Shown: positions 27,995-36,657 of the stretch, piece by piece
Layout: every line of letters starts with the position of its first letter
Position numbering within the stretch: position 1 is the stretch's first letter
NCBI RefSeq assembly: GCF_002289565.1
Contig: NZ_NTFY01000001.1
Location: 124,001-188,000 of the forward strand
DNA: 64,000 bases
Reading direction: 5' to 3'
Source of the DNA: Rhodopirellula sp. SM50
Lineage (GTDB): Bacteria > Planctomycetota > Planctomycetia > Pirellulales > Pirellulaceae
Notes under the pieces: model-generated
Seen by the model: only the letters and a program-made list of their open reading frames with translations
Told to the model about the DNA's origin: nothing
Database searches by the model: none
Translations under genes and position numbers: made by a program

Positions 27995-28300
27995 CGTTAT
28001 TGGCTCGGGGGGAGAGTCATTCGTCAGGTGGTGGGCCGTCGGCAAGGAGATGGCCTTCGGCGGACGCGGAATCGTACCAATCGGACGGATCGATGTTCAG
28101 GGGGCGCGGGGCGGGGTGACGCGGTAGGACACTCAGCAGGCGGAACCCTCCCGACGAGGTTGTGCCATTTGCATCCCGGACGGATGGCAGAAATTAGCCG
28201 GCAGAGCGAGGGAAGCGAACACCGCCGGAACGGTAATGGACAGTCCAAGCGACCCCGGCGGGCTACGCTGTGAAGTATTTTCCCCATGCGTTTCTTGACG

Positions 28301-28379
28301 TTTTAGCGGCAGGGCGCGAGCCCTCCGGTTCTTCATCTCTGCCAAAACACCGGAGGGCTCGCGCCCTGCCGCTAAAAAA
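28301..28379. repeat. Palindromic repeat, AGCGGTAGGG family (copy 3)
   Basis: TTTTAGCGGCAGGGCGCGAG...CCGGT and its reverse complement, with a loop of about 20 bp. CGCTGTGAAGTATTTT before it and AAAATGCTTCACAGCG after it extend the palindrome outward. Confidence 0.9.
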
Positions 28380-28525
28380 TGCTTCACAGCGTCACCTTTC
28401 GGGGTGGTGCCTGCACCCCAGGCGGATTGGGCCCGCCGTTTCGCCATTTCGCCGGTTGGCGGCGGGCTAACGGCGTGGACGTTCCCGTTGACGCGGTGCT
28501 GGGGAGGTTCTGACTTTCTTTTTTA

Positions 28526-28563
28526 ACAACGATGGTTGTCAAAAATCGGTTGTGCTGTAACAG
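28526..28563 (+). promoter_or_regulatory. Putative SufR operator overlapping the suf promoter
   Basis: ACAAC-gatg-GTTGT (28526-28539) is a perfect 5-bp inverted repeat, followed by a further GTTGT at 28549-28553. TTGTCA at 28536-28541 and TAACAG at 28558-28563 (16-bp spacing) could be -35 and -10, so a bound protein would block the promoter. SufR of cyanobacteria is known to bind CAAC/GTTG inverted repeats. The SufR-like gene begins at 28611. Assignment by pattern only. Confidence 0.5.
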
Positions 28564-28610
28564 TAGGGGTGTCGTTTTTGTGTTTTCCCGTTCCCCGAAA
28601 AGGCCCCGCG

Positions 28611-29303
28611 ATGAAATCTGAGCCGCACCCGGAAAGCGGACCGATCCGCTCGGTCGATCGCGACTTGTTGCTCGCGATGCGCAGCGGCGAGCTGATCGGA
28701 ATTGGGGAGTTGACAGAAAAACTGGACGTGACGGCGACCGCCGTTCGTCAGCGGATCGAGCGGTTGCTCGCTCGCGGGCTGATCGAGCGGGAGAAGGTCG
28801 TCGCCGGTCGGGGTCGGCCCACGTATCGGTATCGGATCACCGACCAAGGCAAGCGGATCAACACGGCGGATTCGACCGAGTTGGCCGAAGCGATGTGGCA
28901 GGAGATGCTGTCGATCGAGGACCGCGACTTGCGAAACCGTATGCTCAGCAGCGTGGCGACGCGGCTCGGTCGCGAATACGCCGCTCAGCTGGACGAGAGC
29001 GCGCCGCTGGAGGAACGCATGCGTGTTCTGTCGCGGTTGTTGTCGTCGCGTCGTGTGGTCAGCGATGTCAGTTCGGCCGGCGAGTTGCCGGTGCTGGACA
29101 TCAACGCCTGTCCCTACCCGACGCTGGCCGATGGAAGCGAAGACCACACGATGTGTCACCTGGAGGAACAGGTGCTTTCGGAAGCACTCGGCAAACCGGT
29201 GCAGCTCAGCCAGTGTCGTCTCGACGGCGATTCGTGTTGCCAGTTTTCACCGGCAGCTAGTGTTCCGTCAGCCAATATCACCTCCGACGGTTCGACGAAC
29301 TGA
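28611..29303 (+). CDS. sufR: SufR-like iron-sulphur-sensing transcriptional regulator
   Basis: 230 residues from the ATG at 28611. The N-terminal winged helix-turn-helix (about 15-80, with LTEKLDVTATAVRQRIERLL and the wing GRGRPTYRYRIT) is followed by a helical region and a C-terminal cysteine set C-x14-C-x19-C-x6-CC (from CPYPTL near 165), suited to hold an iron-sulphur cluster as in SufR. It lies first in the suf run, 60 bp before sufC. In cyanobacteria SufR represses suf genes when cluster supply is ample. An ACAAC/GTTGT palindrome upstream fits self-repression. Confidence 0.85.
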   Translation: MKSEPHPESGPIRSVDRDLLLAMRSGELIGIGELTEKLDVTATAVRQRIERLLARGLIEREKVVAGRGRPTYRYRITDQGKRINTADSTELAEAMWQEMLSIEDRDLRNRMLSSVATRLGREYAAQLDESAPLEERMRVLSRLLSSRRVVSDVSSAGELPVLDINACPYPTLADGSEDHTMCHLEEQVLSEALGKPVQLSQCRLDGDSCCQFSPAASVPSANITSDGSTN

Positions 29304-29363
29304 CCCGAACGTTCCCACCAACCATTCAATCACCCTTCACCACCCACCATTGCAACCATAGTC

Positions 29364-30188
29364 ATGACTCACGTTCTGAAAATTGAAGACCTGCACGTGT
29401 CGGTCGGCGACAAGCCGATCCTCAGGGGCGTCAACCTGACCCTCAATCACGGCGAAACCCACGCGCTGATGGGCCCCAACGGCAGCGGAAAAAGCACGCT
29501 GGGTTTGGCGATCATGGGCCACCCCGGATACGAAGTCACGTCCGGTTCGATCACGCTTGATGGGAAAGACGTGTTGGAGATGGCACCCGACGAGCGGGCT
29601 CGCGCGGGAATCTTCATGGCGTTTCAACGACCGATGGCGATTCCGGGTGTGAAGATGGCGGACTTCCTCCGTCACGCGACCACCAACGTCCGTCGCCCGG
29701 ATCGAAAAGAAGGCGAAGAGCTGATTCCGATGCGTGAGTTCCGCAAGGAGCTTCGCGAGAAGATGGAGCACCTGCGAATGGACAGCGAATTCGCCCGGCG
29801 CTACGTCAACGATGGTTTCTCCGGCGGCGAAATGAAACGCGCCGAGATCTTGCAGTTGGCAATGTTGCAACCCAAGTTCGCCGTCTTGGATGAAACCGAT
29901 TCGGGGCTGGATGCGGACGCCGTCCGATTGGCCAGTGAGTCGATCGCAGACATCGGGCACCAGAAAATGGGCCTGCTGATCATCACCCACCACGACAAGT
30001 TGCTCGAGCACAATCCGCCGGATTTCACGCACGTCATGCTGGGCGGACGGCTGGTCGAAACCGGTGGCAAAGAACTCGCCGAAGAGCTGCATCAACACGG
30101 CTACGACCGAATCCGAAAGGCCTACCCGGATGCCGAAGCCCTGAACCAAAAATTGCTGGCCGAGGAAGCCGAAGAAGCGCTGGCTTGA
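29364..30188 (+). CDS. sufC: SUF Fe-S cluster assembly ATPase SufC
   Basis: 274 residues, slightly longer than the usual ~250 because of an added acidic tail. ABC-type ATPase: Walker [10 protein letters not shown] near 36-44, signature [11 protein letters not shown] near 152-162, Walker B and D-loop [15 protein letters not shown] near 173-187, and the switch His in IITHH. The FSGGE(M/K)KR signature and LDE-TDSGLD are typical of SufC rather than transporters. It powers the SufBCD scaffold in the cytoplasm. Order C-B-D follows on the same strand. Confidence 0.97.
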   Translation: MTHVLKIEDLHVSVGDKPILRGVNLTLNHGETHALMGPNGSGKSTLGLAIMGHPGYEVTSGSITLDGKDVLEMAPDERARAGIFMAFQRPMAIPGVKMADFLRHATTNVRRPDRKEGEELIPMREFRKELREKMEHLRMDSEFARRYVNDGFSGGEMKRAEILQLAMLQPKFAVLDETDSGLDADAVRLASESIADIGHQKMGLLIITHHDKLLEHNPPDFTHVMLGGRLVETGGKELAEELHQHGYDRIRKAYPDAEALNQKLLAEEAEEALA

Positions 30189-30241
30189 TCCGGCACCCTG
30201 AAACTTACGAATCTCTCCCATCTCCATTTTGGAGCTTTGAT

Positions 30242-31654
30242 ATGTCAACCGACGCACCTGCCGAACCGAAGTCGGAAATCGGCGAAATCAACAAGTACAA
30301 CTTTCGCACCGAGACCACCGGCGTCTTCAAGGCCAAAAAGGGGATCAACCGCGAAATCGTCAACCAGATCTCCGATATCAAGAACGAACCGGATTGGATG
30401 CGAGAGTTCCGGCTCCGGTCTCTCGATATCTTTGAATCCAAGCCGATGCCCAAGTGGGGCGGATCGATCGATATCGATTTCCAGGACATCTTCTATTACC
30501 TCAAGCCGACCGATCATCAGGGAAAGACTTGGGATGATGTGCCGCAGGAGATCAAGGACACATTCGACAAGCTGGGCATTCCGGAAGCGGAAAAGAAGTT
30601 TCTCGCCGGCGTGAAGGCTCAATTCGAAAGCGAAGTCGTTTACGGATCGCTGGAAGAGGACCTGGCGAAAAAAGGAGTGATCTTCACCGACACTGACACC
30701 GCAGTCCGCGAACATCCCGAGCTGCTGCGCGAGTACTTTGGCAAGATCATCCCTCCCGAAGACAACAAGTTCGCCGCGCTTAACAGTGCGGTCTGGTCCG
30801 GCGGTTCGTTCATCTACATCCCCAAGGGCGTGTCGATTGATTTTCCGCTGCAGGCGTATTTCCGGATCAATGCCGAAAGCATGGGGCAGTTCGAGCGGAC
30901 GCTGATTTTGGTCGACGAGGGTGCCAACGTGCACTACGTCGAAGGCTGCACGGCGCCGATGTACAGCACCGAGTCGCTGCACAGCGCGGTCGTCGAGGTC
31001 GTCGTCAAACGCAACGCACGTTGTCGTTACACGACCATCCAGAACTGGGCCAACAACATTTACAACCTGGTCACCAAACGGGCGTACGCTTACGGCGACG
31101 CGACGATGGAGTGGGTCGACGGCAACTTGGGCAGCAAGTTGACGATGAAGTACCCCGCGGTACACATGATGGAGCCCGGTGCACGTGGCGAGATCCTGTC
31201 GATCGCGTTCTCCAGCGCCGGTCAACACCAAGACGCCGGTGCCAAGTTGGTGCACGAGGCGCCCAACACGACCGGTCAAATCATCAGCAAGAGCATCAGC
31301 AAAAACGGCGGGCGCAGCAGCTACCGCGGTTTGGTCTCGGTGCATCCCGGCGCCCACAACAGCAAGAACAATGTCGTCTGTGACGCGCTGATCTTGGACG
31401 CGGAAAGCCGTAGTGATACCTACCCGTACATCGAAGTGAGCGAGCAGGATGTTCAAATCGGTCACGAGGCCAGCGTGTCTCGGATCGGTGAAGAGCAGAT
31501 GTTTTACTTGCTCTCGCGTGGGCTGACCGAGCAGGAAGCGAGCACGATGATCGTCAACGGATTCATCGAGCCCCTGGTCAAGGAGTTGCCGATGGAATAC
31601 GCGATCGAAATGAACCGTCTGATCCAACTGCAAATGGAAGGCAGCGTCGGATAG
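30242..31654 (+). CDS. sufB: Fe-S cluster assembly scaffold SufB
   Basis: 470 residues from the ATG at 30242; 53 bp after sufC. Full-length SufB: the N-terminal region with [16 protein letters not shown], then the right-handed beta-helix core ([40 protein letters not shown]) and the C-terminal helical part ending in [20 protein letters not shown]. SufB forms the cluster-building scaffold with SufC and SufD. It is among the most conserved genes of the window. The gap to sufD is 293 bp, unusually long for this operon, and filled with repeats. Confidence 0.97.
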   Translation: MSTDAPAEPKSEIGEINKYNFRTETTGVFKAKKGINREIVNQISDIKNEPDWMREFRLRSLDIFESKPMPKWGGSIDIDFQDIFYYLKPTDHQGKTWDDVPQEIKDTFDKLGIPEAEKKFLAGVKAQFESEVVYGSLEEDLAKKGVIFTDTDTAVREHPELLREYFGKIIPPEDNKFAALNSAVWSGGSFIYIPKGVSIDFPLQAYFRINAESMGQFERTLILVDEGANVHYVEGCTAPMYSTESLHSAVVEVVVKRNARCRYTTIQNWANNIYNLVTKRAYAYGDATMEWVDGNLGSKLTMKYPAVHMMEPGARGEILSIAFSSAGQHQDAGAKLVHEAPNTTGQIISKSISKNGGRSSYRGLVSVHPGAHNSKNNVVCDALILDAESRSDTYPYIEVSEQDVQIGHEASVSRIGEEQMFYLLSRGLTEQEASTMIVNGFIEPLVKELPMEYAIEMNRLIQLQMEGSVG

Positions 31655-31664
31655 CGGCGACGGC

Positions 31665-31791
31665 GTGGGATAGGCTTCCAGGCTCGTCATCCCCGCAGCG
31701 TGGGATAGGCTTCCAGCCTGTCATCCCCGCAACGTGGGATAGGCTTCCAGCCTGTCATCCCCTGTTTCGACAGGCTAGAAGCCTATCCCAC
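31665..31791. repeat. GTGGGATAGGCTTCCAGCC repeat, three tandem left arms plus one inverted arm
   Basis: Left-arm copies start at 31665, 31700 and 31734 (spacing 35 and 34), each GTGGGATAGGCTTCCAG followed by GCTCGTCATCCCC or CCTGTCATCCCC. A single inverted arm GACAGGCTAGAAGCCTATCC ends at 31791. The array sits between sufB and sufD, just after the sufB stop. Downstream, 31811-31870 has a GTTCCCAGGCTCCCGCCTGG hairpin. Confidence 0.92.
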
Positions 31792-31947
31792 TGAACTCAT
31801 GGCACCGTTTTGACCTCGTTCCCAGGCTCCCGCCTGGGGACGCTCTGAACCGCAGGCTCCGCCTGCACCCCAGTAAGCATCCCAGAATCACCTCGGGCCG
31901 GCAGCCACGTCGCCCCCACAGAATCAAAACCAAGCAAACGAATTTCC

Positions 31948-33267
31948 ATGTCACAAACCACCACACACGCTTTCGATGCCGCCGGGTTTGACGCGTTACT
32001 TGCCAGCCAGTCCGAGCCGGATTGGTTGACGACGCTGCGTCGCGAAGCGTTTGAACACGCCGAGGCGATGAGTTGGCCCGAGCGTCGCCACGAGGAGTGG
32101 ATTCGAACCGACATCCGCACCTTTCAGCTCGGTAAATTCGGGTTGCCCGTGCTTGAACCGGCCGATTGTGATCTGACCGAAACCGAGCCGCTGCACCAGT
32201 TGGTCGAAGGTGTCGCGTTGGGCGGCCGAATCGAAACGGTCGACGGTTGCATCACCAAGGAGTCGCTGGATGAAGATTTAGCGGCCAAGGGCGTCGTCTT
32301 CGGCAGCCTTTCGAAACTGGCCCAGTCGCATCCCGAGCTCGTTCGCCCCTACTTGTTCACGGCCTTTGATCCCGATCACGACAAATTTGCCGCGCTGCAT
32401 GCGGCGTTCATGTCCGGCGGGCAATTTCTGTATGTGCCCCGCGGCGTGGTCGTCGATCGCCCGCTACACATCGGGTCGATCTTGACCGACGGCGGTACCG
32501 ACACGACGCACACGCTGGTGGTTCTGGAGGATGGTGCCGAAGCCACCTTACTGCACGAGTCCAACAGCACCGACGCGGGTGGTGCCGGTCTCCATCTGGG
32601 GTCAATCGAATTGGTTCAGAAACCGGGATCGAACCTTCGCTACGTCAATCTGCAGGAGTGGGGGCACAAGACCTACCACTTCGCCCAGCAAAAAGCGGTG
32701 ATCGACCGCGATTGCTCGCTGCAATGGACAATCGCGGCAATGGGCTCCTCGCTTTCGAAGGTCAATCAGTCGGTGGATTTGGTCGGTCCCGGTGCCCACA
32801 GCCAAGTCAACGGCGTGATGTTCACCGAAGGCCGTCAGCATCTGGCCTACCACACCTTGCAGCACCACAAAGCGGAGAGTTGCCGAAGTGACTTTCTGTA
32901 CAAGGCGGCCCAGCAGGACAAGAGTCGCACGGTTTGGCGGGGGATGATCAAGGTCGATCCGGCGGCCCAGAAGACCGACGGTTACCAGCGCAATGACAAC
33001 CTGGTGCTGTCCCATCACGCTCGGGCTGATTCGATCCCGGGATTGGAGATCGAAGCGGACGATGTCCGTTGCACCCACGGCAGCACGACATCCAAAGTGG
33101 ACGAAGATCAAATCTTCTATGCCCGTTGCCGCGGTTTTACTCGGAAGGAAGCAACCCGTATGATTGTGACCGGGTTCTTTCAGCAGATTTTCGACCGAAT
33201 CACGATCGATAGTGTGCGGGAAGCCCTCGGAGCGGCCATCGCTCGCCAAGTCCGAGAATACGAATAA
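31948..33267 (+). CDS. sufD: Fe-S cluster assembly protein SufD
   Basis: 439 residues. SufB/SufD family core beta-helix (FMSGGQFLYVPRGVVVDRPL, YVNLQEWGHKTYHFAQQKAV), with an N-terminal helical region (PDWLTTLRREAFEHAEAMSW) that contains the RREAFEHAE pattern found in SufD. The C-terminal helical segment holds CRGFTRKEATRMIVTGFFQQ. It pairs with SufB and SufC to form the SufBC2D scaffold. Position as third structural gene supports SufD over a second SufB. Confidence 0.94.
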   Translation: MSQTTTHAFDAAGFDALLASQSEPDWLTTLRREAFEHAEAMSWPERRHEEWIRTDIRTFQLGKFGLPVLEPADCDLTETEPLHQLVEGVALGGRIETVDGCITKESLDEDLAAKGVVFGSLSKLAQSHPELVRPYLFTAFDPDHDKFAALHAAFMSGGQFLYVPRGVVVDRPLHIGSILTDGGTDTTHTLVVLEDGAEATLLHESNSTDAGGAGLHLGSIELVQKPGSNLRYVNLQEWGHKTYHFAQQKAVIDRDCSLQWTIAAMGSSLSKVNQSVDLVGPGAHSQVNGVMFTEGRQHLAYHTLQHHKAESCRSDFLYKAAQQDKSRTVWRGMIKVDPAAQKTDGYQRNDNLVLSHHARADSIPGLEIEADDVRCTHGSTTSKVDEDQIFYARCRGFTRKEATRMIVTGFFQQIFDRITIDSVREALGAAIARQVREYE

Positions 33268-33396
33268 AAATTCCGTTTCAAGTATTCCGTTTCAGGTTTC
33301 ATGTTCCGTGTTTCATGTTCCAGCATGAGACCCCACAGATTGGAACTTGGAACTTGGAACCTAAAACCCGAAACCTAAATCGCCCGGAAAGAAAAC
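33268..33396. repeat. Short direct and inverted repeats between sufD and sufT
   Basis: Left half: repeated TTCCGTTTCA and TTTCATGTTCC. Right half: GGAACTTGGAACTTGGAACC, then AAAACCCGAAACC, roughly the reverse complement. The transcript could fold into a loose hairpin between two operon genes. Lower GC than the surroundings. Confidence 0.65.
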
Positions 33397-33717
33397 ATGG
33401 CACTTGCAGAAGACAAGGTTCGCGAATCGCTCAAGCAGGTGATCGATCCCGAGTTATACGTTAACATTGTGGACCTGGGGCTGATCTATGTCGTCGCGAT
33501 CGGGGACGAGAAAGAAGACGGGCGTCACGATGTGACGATCGAAATGACGATGACCAGTCCGATGTGTCCTGCGGGACCGCAATTGGTTGCCGGGACGAAA
33601 GCGGCTGCCGAGGAACTTGAGGAAGTTGATTCGTGTGAAGTCAAAGTTGTGATGGAACCGGCGTGGTCGCCGGATCGGATGACGGACGAAGCGCGTGATC
33701 ATTTGGGCATTTTTTAA
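33397..33717 (+). CDS. sufT: MIP18/DUF59-family Fe-S assembly protein (SufT-like)
   Basis: 106 residues, the size of a single DUF59 (PaaD/MIP18) domain. It has the family's DPELYVNIVDLGLIY near residues 17-31 and the conserved Cys in MTSPMCPAG near 57. Such proteins help mature [4Fe-4S] proteins, and genes of this type are common at the end of suf operons (SufT). It lies 129 bp after sufD and only 11 bp before the next gene, which has a TTG start, so the SUF run and the following ATP-grasp gene are probably one transcription unit. Confidence 0.85.
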   Translation: MALAEDKVRESLKQVIDPELYVNIVDLGLIYVVAIGDEKEDGRHDVTIEMTMTSPMCPAGPQLVAGTKAAAEELEEVDSCEVKVVMEPAWSPDRMTDEARDHLGIF

Positions 33718-33728
33718 GGGATTGTCAC

Positions 33729-34745
33729 TTGAAGGTTTTCGTCGGGGAATACATCTGCGGCGGCGGCGTCGCAGATCAGGCGATCGACCAGATCCCAGCT
33801 TCCTTGCGGAAGGAGGGAGAGGCGATGCTTCGCGCCTTAGTGGAAGACCTTTCGGCATTCTCCGAAACGACGGTCGTCCTCGAAGACCGCTTCGAAGTGT
33901 CCGTCAACGCCACCCATACCGTTGCCTTTGATGCCGAACGTCCGCTTTGGGCGCAATGGGTTGCCGCCGCCAAGGATTGTGACGCGGCCTTGATCATCGC
34001 GCCCGAAAGTGACGGGTTGCTGGCCAAGGGCGTGGCATCGTTGCGCAGCAGTGGCGTGGAAGTGATCGCCGGAAGCGGTGATTTTCTTCGCGTGGCCAGC
34101 GATAAACTGCTGACCGCCCAGGTGTTGCACAGTTCCGGTGTCGCTCATCCGCCCTACATCGCCGTCGGCGACGAACGGATGGTGGGCGTGGTGGCCGGCT
34201 GCGAGCGATTTGTCGTTAAACCACGTGACGGTTGCGGCACGCTTGCGATCGCGACGTTTGATGATTTTCGCGACGCCCGTAAAACACTCAATAACAACCT
34301 GTTGATGCAAGGCTGGGTCCCCGGTCGTAGCATCTCGATCTCGCTGCTTTCCTCTGGCAACTACCAGACGTTTTTGCCGGCGGTGTCCCAACAGATCAGC
34401 GACGGGATGTGTGAGTACGTCGGCGGTTGCGGACCGCTGAACAACAACGCCCAGCGGCGTGCCACCGCGTTGGCCGCCAGGGCGATCGCCGCGATGCCGC
34501 CGACCGCACGCGGCTTCGTCGGCCTGGATTTGATCTTGGGCGAAACGCCGAGCGACGACTGCATCATCGAAATCAATCCCCGGCTGACGACGTCTTACGT
34601 CGGTTTGCGCGAGATGATTCACGGAAATCTCGCCGCGCGCTTGTTCGATATCGAAACCGGACCGGTCAGTTGCAAGGCCAGCGTGAACTCGGTTCATTGG
34701 ACCGCCGACGGCAAAGTGAAAATCGACACGCCGCAGACGGTCTGA
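33729..34745 (+). CDS. mfnD: ATP-grasp ligase, MfnD-like (tyramine/tyrosine-glutamate ligase type)
   Basis: 338 residues with a TTG start at 33729 (MKVFVGEYICGGG). ATP-grasp fold: substrate-side N-terminal domain, then FVVKPRDGCGTLAIATF near 160-176, LLMQGWVPGRSISISLL near 192-208, and the metal-binding FVGLDLILGE ... CIIEINPRLTTSYVG near 260-290. This matches the COG1821 group, whose archaeal member MfnD joins glutamate to tyramine in methanofuran synthesis. The next two genes belong to families that act in the same pathway, which raises confidence. In methylotrophic bacteria the acceptor may be tyrosine, not tyramine. Confidence 0.75.
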   Translation: MKVFVGEYICGGGVADQAIDQIPASLRKEGEAMLRALVEDLSAFSETTVVLEDRFEVSVNATHTVAFDAERPLWAQWVAAAKDCDAALIIAPESDGLLAKGVASLRSSGVEVIAGSGDFLRVASDKLLTAQVLHSSGVAHPPYIAVGDERMVGVVAGCERFVVKPRDGCGTLAIATFDDFRDARKTLNNNLLMQGWVPGRSISISLLSSGNYQTFLPAVSQQISDGMCEYVGGCGPLNNNAQRRATALAARAIAAMPPTARGFVGLDLILGETPSDDCIIEINPRLTTSYVGLREMIHGNLAARLFDIETGPVSCKASVNSVHWTADGKVKIDTPQTV

Positions 34746-34748
34746 TTT

Positions 34749-34807
34749 GTGGGATAGGCTTCCAGGCTCGTCATGCTCGCCGTCGACAGGCTGGAAGCCT
34801 ATCCCAC
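34749..34807. repeat. GTGGGATAGGCTTCCAGCC palindrome inside the mfn gene run
   Basis: Left arm GTGGGATAGGCTTCCAGGC, right arm GACAGGCTGGAAGCCTATCCCAC. It starts 3 bp after the ATP-grasp stop and ends 27 bp before the next start. Confidence 0.9.
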
Positions 34808-34834
34808 TCGTTCTTTCTCGTCCCCGCGCAATCA

Positions 34835-35851
34835 ATGTCGAACTCTCGCCCCACATCGGAACCTGTCACGTTGGGGGTCGACATCGGCGGGGCGAACTTG
34901 AAATACGCAGACACGCGAGGCAACGTGTCGTCGGTCGAATTTCCGCTTTGGTTGCGACCGGATGATCTCGCCGGCCAGCTGAAAGCCGACTTCGCCGCCT
35001 ATCCCGATGCCTCACGCGTAGCGGTGACGATGACCGGCGAGCTGGCGGATTGTTTTCTTGATCGTTGCGTCGGTGTGCACCACATCGTCGATCAGGTCTG
35101 TCGTGCGGTGAAGCAATGCGGATGGTCGTCGCCCCTCTTTTATGCCGTCGATGGGCACGTTCATTCGGCGGCGTGGGCGATGGAGCACGTCGATCTGGTT
35201 GCAGCGGCCAATTGGCATGCGCTGGCCAATTGGGTCGCCCGGCGTTTCGCCCCGCAGTTGTCAGGCGGAGGATTGCTGGTCGATATCGGGTCCACGACGA
35301 CCGACCTGATTCCGCTGCGTGACGGTAAAGTGGCAACCCCAAGCCGGACCGATTTTGATCGGTTGTCCGAAGGCTCACTCGTTTACCTCGGCGGCGGGCG
35401 GACTCCGGTTTGTGGGTTGGTCGATCACCTGAATTGGCAGGGGCATCCTGTTGCGGTGATGCGTGAAGTGTTTGCCACAATGGACGACGTGCGATTGTTG
35501 TTGGGTTATCAATCTGGCGACGCATCGGATTGCCGCAGCGCCGATGGCAAACCACGTGACGCCTTTCATGCCGCCAATCGAATCGCACGGATGATCGGGC
35601 TGGACCACCGAACCGTTGACGTGGAATCCGCGAAACGATTGGCGATTCAAGTGCACCAACGGGCTCGAGGGATCGTCTCCGAGGCGATTGCGGCGCTCGG
35701 CGGACGTGAACCACTGGTCGTCAGCGGGCACTGCAGCGATTTACTACCCACCGACAGTGACGGCCGCCAACAGATTTCACTGCCCGCAACGTTGGGTGGT
35801 GATGTCTCCCGTTGCGCACCGGCCTTTGCGGTCGCGCACCTTGTGGGATAG
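34835..35851 (+). CDS. mfnF: Hydantoinase/oxoprolinase-like C1-pathway protein, MfnF-like
   Basis: 338 residues from the ATG at 34835. Actin/sugar-kinase-like fold with two phosphate loops: LGVDIGGANLKYAD near 13-26 and LLVDIGSTTTDLIPL near 147-161. This is the COG1548 group, often labelled H4MPT-linked C1 transfer pathway protein. The archaeal member MfnF joins the aminomethylfuran unit to the tyramine-glutamate part of methanofuran. Catalysis here is inferred from the family. It lies between the ATP-grasp gene and the amino-acid-kinase-like gene, as a set for one cofactor. Confidence 0.78.
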   Translation: MSNSRPTSEPVTLGVDIGGANLKYADTRGNVSSVEFPLWLRPDDLAGQLKADFAAYPDASRVAVTMTGELADCFLDRCVGVHHIVDQVCRAVKQCGWSSPLFYAVDGHVHSAAWAMEHVDLVAAANWHALANWVARRFAPQLSGGGLLVDIGSTTTDLIPLRDGKVATPSRTDFDRLSEGSLVYLGGGRTPVCGLVDHLNWQGHPVAVMREVFATMDDVRLLLGYQSGDASDCRSADGKPRDAFHAANRIARMIGLDHRTVDVESAKRLAIQVHQRARGIVSEAIAALGGREPLVVSGHCSDLLPTDSDGRQQISLPATLGGDVSRCAPAFAVAHLVG

Positions 35852-35878
35852 GCTTCTGGTATTCCGTGTCAGCTCTGG

Positions 35879-35987
35879 CGTAGGTCACGCTGTGCGTGAC
35901 CATAAGAACTGGCGTAGGTCACGCTGTGCGTGACAAGAAGAACGTCATGCACAGCATGACCTACCCGAAAACCAAGGTGACACGGAA
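35879..35987. repeat. GTAGGTCACGCTGTGCGTGAC repeat array
   Basis: Two direct copies of GGCGTAGGTCACGCTGTGCGTGAC (35879, 35915) and one inverted arm GTCATGCACAGCATGACCTACC. The left flank has a half GTGGGATAGGCTTC unit (35844) that overlaps the mfnF stop. Related copies lie at about 47150-47200 and 47660-47720. Confidence 0.8.
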
Positions 35988-36081
35988 TACTCGCCTGTCT
36001 CTTCAAACCCGACTGCCCGTGCGGACCCTGCCGACGTGATTCCGCGGACCGCTGCCACCTTTTCCACCGCCACCACCAACC

Positions 36082-36657
36082 ATGCGACGTGTCATCAAAA
36101 TCGGTGGGAGTCTGTTGTTGCGAGACGCGCTCTCGGATTCGCTTCAGGCATGGGCCGTGAGACAACCGCCCGCACAAACGATCGGGATTGTCGGCGGCGG
36201 TGAATTGATTGATGCGGTGCGTCGTTTGGATGCTGTCTTCCCCAGTTCATCGAGCTGGGTGCATTGGCAGTGCGTCGGACTGTTGCGGACGACGTTCGAG
36301 TGGCTGGGCCCGCAGTTGGATGGATGGCAACTCGAATCGACTCCCGAGCAGTTTGAGCGACTGAAACGCTGTCAAGCATGTCGCAGCCATTTGGTCGCGG
36401 TCGACGCGTTCTATCATGCCGCGACAGAATCACCTTTGCCCGAAGACTGGACGACGACGACTGACGCGATTGCGGGGTGGTTGTCCATTTTGGTCGGTGC
36501 CGATGAGTTGGTGCTGCTAAAATCCTGTGACGTCGATGCGTCACGTTCGCTGACCGAATTGGCCGGCCGAGGTGTTGTCGACGCCGCTCTGCCGTTGTTG
36601 GCCGACCAGTTGCCGCCGATTCGTTTCGTCAACTTTGCCGCCGAGGCCGATCGATGA
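36082..36657 (+). CDS. mfnE: Amino-acid-kinase-fold protein, MfnE-like
   Basis: 191 residues. Aspartokinase/uridylate-kinase fold: VIKIGGSLLLRD near 4-15, IVGGGELIDAVRRLD near 35-49, TTTTDAIAGWLSILVGADEL near 131-150. It is small, as in the COG2054 group. The archaeal member MfnE phosphorylates the furan precursor (5-aminomethyl-3-furanmethanol phosphate) before the MfnF step. The last codons overlap the next gene (ATGA at 36654), so it is coupled to the carbamoyltransferase. A different small-molecule kinase cannot be excluded. Confidence 0.72.
   Translation: MRRVIKIGGSLLLRDALSDSLQAWAVRQPPAQTIGIVGGGELIDAVRRLDAVFPSSSSWVHWQCVGLLRTTFEWLGPQLDGWQLESTPEQFERLKRCQACRSHLVAVDAFYHAATESPLPEDWTTTTDAIAGWLSILVGADELVLLKSCDVDASRSLTELAGRGVVDAALPLLADQLPPIRFVNFAAEADR

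Larger units (their letters stand above)
27995..28610. other. Intergenic region upstream of the suf operon
   Basis: 616 bp between divergent genes. It contains a palindromic repeat (28301-28379) flanked by a CTGTGAAG/CTTCACAG inverted pair (near 28269 and 28381), and the putative sufR operator-promoter (28526-28563). The rest shows no coding signal. Confidence 0.65.

Noticed and set aside
30245-31690. 481-codon minus-strand frame opposite sufB
   Set aside because: Shadow of sufB; composition (His/Val/Arg/Asp-rich) is that of an antisense frame.
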